Positions 1-8,300 of a stretch of 9,132 nt of DNA are shown here, piece by piece. Every line of letters starts with the position of its first letter. Position 1 is the first letter of the stretch. Location of the stretch: NCBI GenBank assembly GCA_017460245.1, contig JAFUBK010000071.1:1-9132 (forward strand), written 5' to 3'. This DNA is from Bacilli bacterium. GTDB taxonomy: Bacteria > Bacillota_I > Bacilli_A > RF39 > UBA660. Under the pieces are notes generated by a model that worked only from the letters and a program-made list of their open reading frames with translations, was not told where the DNA came from and searched no databases. The translations under genes were made by a program, and so were the position numbers.

Positions 1-339
1 CATAACATAGCCTTTAACTGCAAAATTTGATTGCTGTTTTATTTTAGAATAAACTTTTCTTATACTATCTGTACTATTATCATAAGTCACAAATTCTTTA
101 ATCTGCAGTCCTGTAGGAGCATAAATTTTATCCACATTATATTTTTTCTTATAATACGTTCCATTATCATCAATATATTTTTCCAAAGCGTCTTTTGATT
201 TAATAGTTCCAACAACCTTACCATCCATATAAACACGGTAAAAATGATTTGGTAAAGCTGATTTTTTATACCCAAAGCCTAAAATACAAATGCTTGTTAA
301 AACAAGTATAACAACCAGAATAACCGGTATTTTCCTCAC
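1..339 (-). CDS. Membrane-anchored envelope protein, N-terminal part (possible M23-type peptidase), 3' truncated by window edge
   Basis: The frame is open for 113 codons from a GTG at 339-337 to the window edge, so only the N-terminus is visible. The start is supported by an in-frame TGA at 345-343 just upstream and by a good Shine-Dalgarno 5 bases before the GTG. The GTG shares its first base with the last base of the dnaB stop codon, which implies translational coupling. Residues 1-3 (MRK) are basic and residues 4-23 form one hydrophobic segment without a lipobox, so I read it as a signal anchor or signal peptide. The extracellular part begins YRVYMDGKVVGTIKSKDALE, followed by a lysine- and tyrosine-rich stretch. 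A short 'VxxDGKxVGxIKxKxxxE' N-terminal domain of this type precedes LysM, G5 and M23 peptidase domains in clostridial and mollicute-like envelope proteins. The catalytic part would lie beyond the window, so the peptidase assignment is inference; that a real membrane protein is encoded here is much surer. Confidence 0.7.
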   Translation of the reverse strand, partial: MRKIPVILVVILVLTSICILGFGYKKSALPNHFYRVYMDGKVVGTIKSKDALEKYIDDNGTYYKKKYNVDKIYAPTGLQIKEFVTYDNSTDSIRKVYSKIKQQSNFAVKGYVM

Positions 340-1685
340 TATTCATCACCCACTTCTTTTTCCATATTGAAAAATGAACTTGTATTTCTTTTAAATATTA
401 AATTAACCGTAGCTGTAGGACCATTACGATGCTTCCCAATAATAAATTCACTTTTACTAGTAAATTCATCTATAGCCGCTTCTTTATTATAATAATCATC
501 ACGATATAAGAAAGCCACAATATCCGCATCTTGTTCGATAGAACCTGATTCACGAAGATCAGAAAGCATTGGTCTTTTATCTTCTCTTCCTTCAACACTA
601 CGTGATAACTGCGCTAAAGCAATAACTGGAATATTAAGTTCCATAGCCATTGTTTTTAAAGATCGTGATATTTCAGATACTTCTTGCTGTCTTTGACCAG
701 CATATTTAGCCGTGCCACTAATTAATTGTAAATAGTCAATTATAACAATATCAAGGCCATCTGAACTACTAGCAAGTCTTCTACACTTAGCTCTAATTTC
801 ACTTACCGTCTGGCCTGGAGTATCATCTATAAACATTTTAGTATCCGCAAGTCTACTAATCGCTTCATTAACCCTTTTCCAATCAGCGTGCTCTAGTCTT
901 CCAGTAAGTAATTTAGACATTTCTATTTGACCAACTGAAGCCATCATTCTATTAACTAATTGTTCAGCGCCCATTTCCATATTAAATAAAGCCACACTTT
1001 TTTTAGCGCTGGTAGCCATATTAACAGCCATATTTAAAGCAAAAGCTGTTTTACCCATAGCTGGTCTTGCAGCTACAATAATAAGCTCATTTTCGTGAAA
1101 ACCTTTAGTAAGCCTGTCAATATCATAAAATCCTGAAGGAATACCTGTAATTTCTCCTTTTTGTTTAGAAAGTTCTTCTAAATCAGATTGCGCTTTAAAT
1201 AAAACATCTTGAATAGTTCTAAATTCACTACCTTTACGATTACGAATAACATCAAGCATTCTTTTTTCAGCATTATCCAATATATCACCAATACCATCAG
1301 TAGAAGAAAAACCACTACTTACAATATCCGTTGCTGTTTCAATTAAATTTCTTCTTAAAGACGCTTCTTCAATTATTTTAATGTATTCAGATACATTAGC
1401 CGCCGTAGGAACACAGTTGATAACTTCAGTTAAATAACTAACCCCACCAACACTATTTAACATTTTATTAGTATCTAAATAAGCCGTAACTGTTGTAATA
1501 TCTATTGGGCTACCTTTTTCAGCTAAAGATTTAATAGCTTCAAATATTTTACCATTAGCTTCACTATAAAAAGTATCTTTAGTAACTTCTTCTAATACTT
1601 TTTCTAAAGCATTTTTACTTAAAAATACTGACCCTAAAACAGCTTGTTCAGCATCTAAATTATGTGGCATAACTTTTTCATTCAT
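339..1685 (-). CDS. dnaB: Replicative DNA helicase DnaB (DnaC in Bacillus)
   Basis: Hexameric 5'-3' helicase that unwinds DNA at the replication fork and recruits primase. I place the start at the ATG at 1685 (448 residues); a GTG two codons upstream would overlap the Shine-Dalgarno. The N-terminal primase-interacting domain (about residues 6-105) opens with the family motif PHNLDAEQAVLGS. A linker follows, and the RecA-like domain starts near residue 180. It shows Walker A RPAMGKT (207-213), Walker B DIVIIDY (312-318), the QLSR motif (359-362) and KHRNGPT (418-424), which carries the expected arginine finger. Length and motif order are normal for the family, with no intein or frameshift. The gene follows rplI without a gap, the usual order in Bacilli. 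The only oddity is that its stop codon overlaps the next gene's start. Identification is secure. Confidence 0.98.
   Translation of the reverse strand: MNEKVMPHNLDAEQAVLGSVFLSKNALEKVLEEVTKDTFYSEANGKIFEAIKSLAEKGSPIDITTVTAYLDTNKMLNSVGGVSYLTEVINCVPTAANVSEYIKIIEEASLRRNLIETATDIVSSGFSSTDGIGDILDNAEKRMLDVIRNRKGSEFRTIQDVLFKAQSDLEELSKQKGEITGIPSGFYDIDRLTKGFHENELIIVAARPAMGKTAFALNMAVNMATSAKKSVALFNMEMGAEQLVNRMMASVGQIEMSKLLTGRLEHADWKRVNEAISRLADTKMFIDDTPGQTVSEIRAKCRRLASSSDGLDIVIIDYLQLISGTAKYAGQRQQEVSEISRSLKTMAMELNIPVIALAQLSRSVEGREDKRPMLSDLRESGSIEQDADIVAFLYRDDYYNKEAAIDEFTSKSEFIIGKHRNGPTATVNLIFKRNTSSFFNMEKEVGDE
345..354 (-). promoter_or_regulatory. Ribosome binding site of the GTG-started gene, inside the dnaB 3' end
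   Basis: AGTGGGTGAT matches 8 of 10 positions of the ideal AGGAGGTGAT and ends 5 bases before the GTG at 339. It lies within the last codons of dnaB (Val-Gly-Asp), so ribosomes terminating on dnaB would uncover or directly reuse it. It is the main reason for accepting a GTG start. Confidence 0.7.
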
Positions 1686-1690
1686 TTTCA

Positions 1691-1698
1691 CACCTACT
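1691..1698 (-). promoter_or_regulatory. Ribosome binding site of dnaB, overlapping the rplI stop codon
   Basis: AGTAGGTG matches 7 of 8 bases of AGGAGGTG. It contains the rplI stop codon TAG (1696-1694) and lies 5 bases before the ATG at 1685. A start at the GTG at 1691 would place the start codon inside this site, so the ATG is preferred. The overlap suggests coupled translation of L9 and DnaB. Confidence 0.75.
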
Positions 1699-2131
1699 TC
1701 TCTAAATGAACTTTTAAAATAGCTTTTACATCCTTATGTAAATCAATTTCTACATTAGTAGTACCCAAAGTATTAATAGATCCATTCACGTTAATTTTTC
1801 TCTTATCAATATCAATATTATGTTTTTTTAGCTCCATAGATATTTGCTTAGTACTAATGCTTCCAAAAACTTGATCACCCTTACCAACTTTAACTTTAAA
1901 ATGTAAAGTAAGTTTTTCTATTGATTTTTTAATTAGTTTACTTTCTTCTAGTTCTTTTAAAGCCAAAGCTTCAGCTTCCGCATTTTGAATATCTAATACT
2001 TTTTTACTACCTTTAGTTTCCATAACCGCCTTTTTATTATTAATTAAAAAATTTCCAAACCCATCTTTAACATTAATAATATCACCCTTTTTACCTTGTT
2101 TTTTAACATCTTCTAAAAGTATGACACGCAT
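1694..2131 (-). CDS. rplI: 50S ribosomal protein L9
   Basis: Large-subunit protein that binds 23S rRNA through its N-terminal domain and projects its C-terminal domain from the base of the L1 stalk. It has 145 residues, close to the usual 147-150. The N-terminal domain (1-45) begins MRVILLEDVKKQGKKGD, a typical L9 start. A charged connecting helix spans about residues 40-75, and the C-terminal domain (76-145) has the expected GDQVFGSIS core. The conserved rRNA-binding loop, usually DGYANNFL or similar, is DGFGNFL here (23-29), one residue shorter, and the following G-x-A is KKA. The strict L9 signature would therefore be missed, although the family assignment is clear. The ATG at 2131 has a strong ribosome binding site. 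It is the first gene of an operon with dnaB. Confidence 0.96.
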   Translation of the reverse strand: MRVILLEDVKKQGKKGDIINVKDGFGNFLINNKKAVMETKGSKKVLDIQNAEAEALALKELEESKLIKKSIEKLTLHFKVKVGKGDQVFGSISTKQISMELKKHNIDIDKRKINVNGSINTLGTTNVEIDLHKDVKAILKVHLEK

Positions 2132-2136
2132 ATTAT

Positions 2137-2142
2137 CCCTCC
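2137..2142 (-). promoter_or_regulatory. Ribosome binding site of rplI
   Basis: GGAGGG lies 5 bases before the ATG at 2131. It is a strong purine-rich Shine-Dalgarno, in keeping with high expression of a ribosomal protein, and it fixes the start codon. Confidence 0.85.
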
Positions 2143-2184
2143 AAAATATTTTATAAAAGGAAAAAAAATAAACCTTCCATTAAC

Positions 2185-2213
2185 ATTATACAATAAAATA
2201 ACCAAAAAGTCTT
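2185..2213 (-). promoter_or_regulatory. Probable sigma-A type promoter of the rplI-dnaB operon
   Basis: On the minus strand a perfect -10 hexamer TATAAT occupies 2190-2185. Seventeen bases upstream, AAGACT (2213-2208) matches only 3 of 6 bases of the -35 consensus, so the -10 box carries the call. Transcription would start near 2178 and leave a leader of about 47 bases before rplI, rich in T runs and without an obvious riboswitch or L9-binding structure. It lies immediately downstream of the terminator of the preceding gene, exactly where an operon promoter is needed. Confidence 0.6.
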
Positions 2214-2221
2214 GTATATAA

Positions 2222-2266
2222 GAAAAAATAAAAGGACTGCCTCTTATTAACATAAGAACACAGTCC
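2222..2266 (-). terminator. Rho-independent terminator of the giant surface-protein gene
   Basis: Read on the minus strand, GGACTG (2266-2261) pairs with CAGTCC (2239-2234). Inside it, TCTTAT (2257-2252) pairs with ATAAGA (2247-2242) around a 4-base loop, with a small asymmetric internal bulge between the two stems. The stem is followed directly by TTTTATTTTTT. There is no T tract on the other side for plus-strand transcripts, so it is directional. It lies 38 bases past the stop codon at 2304 and insulates rplI-dnaB from the surface-protein gene. Confidence 0.85.
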
Positions 2267-2269
2267 CTA

Positions 2270-2286
2270 ATTAGAATAATTCTAAT
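2270..2286. repeat. 17-bp perfect palindrome between stop codon and terminator
   Basis: ATTAGAATAATTCTAAT has two 8-base arms around a single central A. It is entirely A/T apart from one G/C pair per arm. It sits between the stop codon at 2304 and the terminator stem. It could be a protein-binding site, a weak extra hairpin in the 3' end of the mRNA, or chance in AT-rich DNA. No function can be assigned. Confidence 0.5.
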
Positions 2287-2303
2287 ATAACAATATTACT
2301 TTA

Positions 2304-5300
2304 TTAACCACATAAAGAGACACCATCTTCAAACACATCACAGCCGAAATTACTATCAATAGCCGAGGTAATGCCGCTATTATCAGTCACGATAGCACTA
2401 AAGTTTGGAACGTTTCTACAGTCGATATAGGAGCCGTTATCAGTACAATAATTAGAATAATTGCTTCCAAAGGCTTCTTGAAGCGTTGCAACGTTTTTAC
2501 TATAAGCTGCTCCACCATCACCACCTATTAAGCAATAAGGAACTCCGCCATAAGTGAAACAAGCAGCTGATTCCACCAATGTATCACTATTATCCACATC
2601 AAATTTATGTCTTAAATAAACATTAGTACTAAACGGATCAACAAAAGAACTAACTGCTGAATAATCACTCGTTCCAATCGTCATTTCATTAGTATTATTT
2701 GAATACATATAATACTTAGTAGTAATATATGGATTATCAGAAGCTCCTGTACCTTCTCCTATTGGAAGATCTGCAGAAAAATGGATAACAGGAAAATAAT
2801 TTTGAGTAGATGTAGAAGGAAAATTATTAAAACCACTAGAACTAACACCCCACACTGCATTAACATCAAGAATTCCATTTGTTGTCCATAGCACAGACAC
2901 ACCATTATTATTCATTTCATTAGCAATCCAGTTATTTGCCACACAGGTAGCGTTATTTGTTTGATATAAATTAATATTTCCACATGTTGACAAATTACCA
3001 CTAGCTTTTATAAAATCACTAACTGTCATTAAGCCAACATAATCAAATACAGCGCCATCCTCTTCATAAGAAATCATAGAATTAAGATCATAGATAGTTC
3101 CACTATAAATAGACCCTGCGTTATACATATAATTCATTGTATGAGGATAACTAACATATTCAAAATTAGCAGATTGCAAATTACTGCGAAGTGTCGCTGA
3201 TGACCAATTATTTCCTCCATTTGCATCCCAAATGTCAGTCATATTTGCATCAGTTACCATTGCTGTAATTGTTCCATCTGGTTCGATCGCTAAAATGCGA
3301 ACATCTAAAGGTACTATACCTTCAGAAGAGTGAGGCAATATTACCAACATATAATTATCCGGATCAGCACCAGTATATATATATCTTCCTGGCGTTACAG
3401 GATCTGGTTCTAAACCAGATCTAGAACTTACCCAAGAAGGAATACTGTTTCCTTCAGTAAAGTATCCTGGATTACTTGTTCCCTCATCTATATGGGCAAA
3501 TGTATAATCGTTAACGAGATAATTACTATATGCACTTCCGTTTCCGCCAACTAAACTGTTACAATTTGTAAACATTTCAACACCACCAGTAACAGACGTT
3601 GTTACAAAATCACTAGATACATATATAGTTTCTAAAGAACGTCTATTCCAGAACATAGTACTCATATCCTGAACATTACTTGTATCAAAACTACTTAAAT
3701 CCAAAGTTATAAGACAATCAGATACTTGATTATTAATTGCAAACATAGCAGTCATATATAGAACATTACTTGTATCAAAACTACTTAGATCTAAGCTTGC
3801 TAAGCTTAAACAGCCAAAAAACATACTACCCATATTTGTTACATTACTTGTATTAAAATTACTTAGATCCAAGGTGGTTAAACTAGTACATCCAGCAAAC
3901 ATAGAATTCATATTTTCTACATTACTTGTATCAAAATTAGTTAAATTCATACTAGTAACATTTGTAAAACCTCTAAACAAGATTCCAGATTCCACATTAG
4001 CAATAACTCCGCCAACACCACCTATATATAATGTGTTATTGGTAAACCAAGCAAGTACTCCTTCATCCTGAGCAGCACTGACATCCACTTCACTACCAAC
4101 CGCATTTGGATATTCACCATCTATATAATCATATATATCAGAGTATCCTCCTGTTGTAAGATCAACATCAACAATTTCTACACTTGTTATATTACTAACC
4201 GTATAATTACTAGTAATTTCTGAATTAAATGTAGTTCCATCAGCTAAAATTGGTTGTGAAATTAAAGTTACTGTATATGTATAATTTTTAGTAGTTTGTC
4301 CATCACTTGCCGTAGCAATTATTCTCCAAGTTCCACCACCACTTAAATTTACAGTAGCACTGGTACTACTTACTGTAGTTGCCGATCCTTGATTAACATT
4401 ATTTTTAGTAATTCTATATGTACAAGTAAGACTGCTTCCACATCCAGAAGGATATGTTATCCTTACAGTTTTCGCATAATCATCTCCTGTTGCACTAGCA
4501 AGTGAAGGAGCATTAAATGTACTTGTTCTAGCAGTTACAGAACTTGTTGCAGTACCGCCACCCTTACTAGTTACTCTTACCATTAAAGTATATGAGGTAT
4601 TTTCAGTAAGTCCAGTAAAATCATATATATTACTTGTACCATTATCTACCCAAGTAGAGTCAGTACTTTTCTTAAACTCATATTTTGCAATATTAGAAGA
4701 ATTTCCAGCAGCAGTAGCTGTTGCTGTTGCTCTTATACTTTTAGTTTTAATATTACTTGTAGCAAGACTAGATATTACTGGAATAGTTGCATCGGTAAAG
4801 TATCCTTCCTGTCCACTCTTATCTATTTTAGCATATGTCTTGTCATATACTTGTTTAGTTGCAACTGCCGTACCATTACCTCCAACTAAGTTAGTAGATC
4901 CTTCAAACATTGTTGAACTAGAAGTAACCCCTGTTGTTACAAAATCTTCTGATACATATATTGTTGTTAAATTTGTCATATTCCTAAACATTGAAGCCAT
5001 ATTTGTTACGCTTGTTGTGTCAAAATTGCTTAGGTTTAAATTTGTTAACCCACTACAACCACTAAACATTGAACCCATATTTGTTACGCTTGTTGTGTCA
5101 AAACCACTTACATCTAAGCTTGTTAAGCCGCTACAACCAGCAAACATTGAACCCATATCTGTTACATTGCTTGTATCAAAGCCAGTTACATCTAAACTTG
5201 TTAAACCACTACAATTTCTAAACATTGAATTCATAATTGTTACGCTTGATGTGTCAAAACCCGTTACATCTAAGCTTGTTAAATTAGTGCAACCAACAAA

Positions 5301-8300
5301 CATTGACCTCATGTTTGTTACACTACCTGTGTCAAAGCCTGTTACATCTAAGCTTGTTAAGCCGCTACAATTAGCAAACATTAAACCCATGTTTGTTACG
5401 CTGCTTGTGTCAAAGCTTGTTACATCTATACTTGTTAAACCTCTACAACTACCAAACATTGAACCCATGTCTGTTACACTACTTGTGTCAAAGCCTGTTA
5501 CATCTAAGCTTGTTAAGCCGCTACAACCGCTAAACATTGAACCCATGTTTGTTACGCTGCTTGTATCAAAACCTGTTACATCTAAACTTGTTAAGCCGCT
5601 ACAATTAGCAAACATTGAACCCATGTTTGTTACGCTGCTTGTATCAAAACCTGTTACATCTAAACTTGTTAAGCCGCTACAATATCCAAACATTGAACCC
5701 ATATTTGTTACACTACTTGTATCAAAGCCTGTTACATCTAAACTTGCTAGATTTTTATCTTCATAAAACATATAACTCATATCAGTAACATTATTTGTAT
5801 CAAAGCTGTCTAATCCTATTATTGTAGTTAATGCTCCATATCTTGCCATTTGACCGTTATGCACCGTTGTTGAAAACATATATGACATATTTGTAACATC
5901 ACTTGTATCTAATTTAGAAACATCAATTGTAGTCGCACTATAAAATCCTTGGAACAAATTACTTGAATCAACATTAGCCGTAACACCACCATTGCCGCCA
6001 ATATACAATTTATTATTATCAATCCAAGCCATTACAGATCCATCATTAGCTGCTGATACGTCAACACCAGTAACACCACTTGGTATATTTATACTATCTA
6101 CTACTTCAATTGAAGTAACAGTTGATTTATAACTTGCCATTTTAGTTTGGAAATCAGACCCTGTTGTAAGTATCGGTAATGAAACATTAGAAGTAAAATA
6201 TCCTTCTTGACCACTCTTATCTATTTTAGCATATGTTTTATCATATACTTGTTTAGTTGCAACTGCCGTACCATTTCCTCCTACTAATTTAGTAGTGCTC
6301 TTAAACATATCTGTACTAGAGTTTGTAGAAGTAACTTTTGTCGTCACAAAATTGTCTGATGCATAGATTGTTGTTAAGTTTGCCATAGATGAAAACATAT
6401 AAGACATATTTGTTACATTTGAAGTATCAAAACTACTTAAATCTAAACTTGTTAAGTTCCTGCAACCATTAAACATATGCCCCATATTCATTACACTTGA
6501 TGTGTCCCAATTACTTACATCCAACGATCCTACGCTACAATAATTAAACATATCGCTCATATTTGTTACACTTGAAGTATCAAAACCACTTACATCTAAA
6601 CTTGTTAAGCTGCCACACTCTTCAAACATTGCAGACATATCTGTTACACTTGATGTGTCAAAATTACTTACATCTAATGCTGCTAAACTTTCACAATAGC
6701 TAAACATATTACTCATATTTGTTACATTTGATGTGTCCCAATCAGACCCAAAAGTGATAGAAGTTATTGCCATATAGTCCTCTTCTTCTCCAGAAAACAT
6801 ATAAGACATATCTGTCATATTTGATGTATCCCAACCACTTAAGTTTAAGCTTGTTAAATTAAAGCACGCTCCAAACATATGACTAGCATTTATTACATTA
6901 CTTACATCGAGATTTGAAACAGCTATACTTGTAGCTCTAGTAAAATATTTAAACAAGCTTGATGAATCAGCATTAGCAATGACTCCACCATTGCCGCCAA
7001 TATATAATTTATTGTTAACTATCCAAGCTATTACAGAGCCATCATTAGCTGCTGACACATCAATTGCTGTAGCCCCATTAGGCACATTTATACTATCTAC
7101 TACTTCAATTGAAGTTACACTAGATTTATAACTATTCATTTTAGTTTGAAAATTAGGACCTGTCGCAAGTACTGGGCTACCTATACTAACAGTATAACTA
7201 TCACTTGCAGTATTAGTTCCATCTGATACTGTAGCTACTACAGAACCAGATGTAGTAAATTGTACATCTGCTGTTGTACTATTTACAGTAACCGCACTTC
7301 CGACATTATTACCTGACGCATCTTTCTTCTGATATGTGCAAGTAAGGGTGTTTCCACATCCTTCTGGATATGTAATATTTACTGTTCTTATTCCCGTAGT
7401 AGTCTCACTAAATGTTGGTTTTGTTAAAGATCCTAAATTACCACTTTTTGAATCTGTAGCCGTTTTGCCAGAATTAGCAGTTACCCTAGTAGAAATTGTA
7501 TAATCATCCCCTTGTTTAACACACATTCCATCTTCAAGGGTATATTCACTAGATGGACAAGCATTTGCTGCAGTTGCAAGACTACATTGACGAATAGTTT
7601 GCGCATTCAAAGTGGTGCTAGTACAACAAAGATATGACGTTTCTTGGCCAAAATAGCTATTTGTTACGTTTTGCATATTTGCTGGAACTTCTAAAAAAAT
7701 CAAAGGCGATGGGCAAGTTGGATTTGTTTGTGTAATTGCACCACTACCTGGTGTTAATCCTGTAAATGTATAAGTATTATTTGTGCCATTATTTATCCAA
7801 GTACTTCCCCCATCTTTACTAAATTCATATTTACTAATACCAGAATCCGCTGTAGCATTTGCTACTGCAGTAACGCTATTAGTAGTAGCAGTTGTAGAAA
7901 GTGTTACACTAACATTATCCTCTACCCATTTCGCATAAATAGTAGAGCTGGCAGTTGGTGTATAACTAGTTCCCGCATCACCTATTTTATTAGTTAAACT
8001 TGATTCACTATACCATCCATCAAATACATAATTAGTTTTAGTAGGACTTGGTAAAGTAATTTGGGCACTTGTCCACTTCGCATATATTACAGAATTTCCA
8101 GCAGTTGTATATTTTGTAGAAGAAGTTACTTGATTAGTAAATGTACTTTCCTTATACCATCCACCAAAAGTATAATTTGCTGTCGCATTAGATACACTGT
8201 TTCCTCCAGTAGCTCCATTATAATTGTATGTTACTGTATAAGCTCTTGATGGACTTGGAAGAGTCCCATAAGTTCCATTATAAGTTACAGACTTACTAGT

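Noticed and set aside
87..275. A 62-codon minus-strand ORF starting MGIKNQLY.
   Set aside because: It is in a different frame from the GTG-started gene at 339, which has a ribosome binding site, a membrane segment and no stop to the window edge.
1689..1691. GTG as the dnaB start.
   Set aside because: It would overlap the AGTAGGTG binding site; the ATG at 1685 has proper 5-base spacing.
2222..2266. A bidirectional terminator.
   Set aside because: A T tract follows the stem only on the minus strand; the plus side is followed by CTAATTAG.
3874..4071. A 65-codon plus-strand ORF.
   Set aside because: Antisense to DUF285 array 3 and its leader, with no ribosome binding site of note and no recognisable domain.
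4971..5750. CRISPR-like regular repeats.
   Set aside because: The 78-bp units are contiguous coding repeats in frame with DUF285 protein units, without unique spacers.
4840..5766. A 308-codon plus-strand ORF with a repetitive protein (VSKPVTSKLVKPLQ pattern).
   Set aside because: It lies entirely antisense to DUF285 array 2. A 78-bp repeat keeps every frame open once one unit lacks stops, so it is a by-product of the repeat. It has no family match I can see.
8061..8249. A 62-codon plus-strand ORF rich in Ser, Ile and Cys.
   Set aside because: Antisense to the Listeria-Bacteroides repeats; its composition is what the Thr/Asn/Tyr-rich coding strand yields in reverse.
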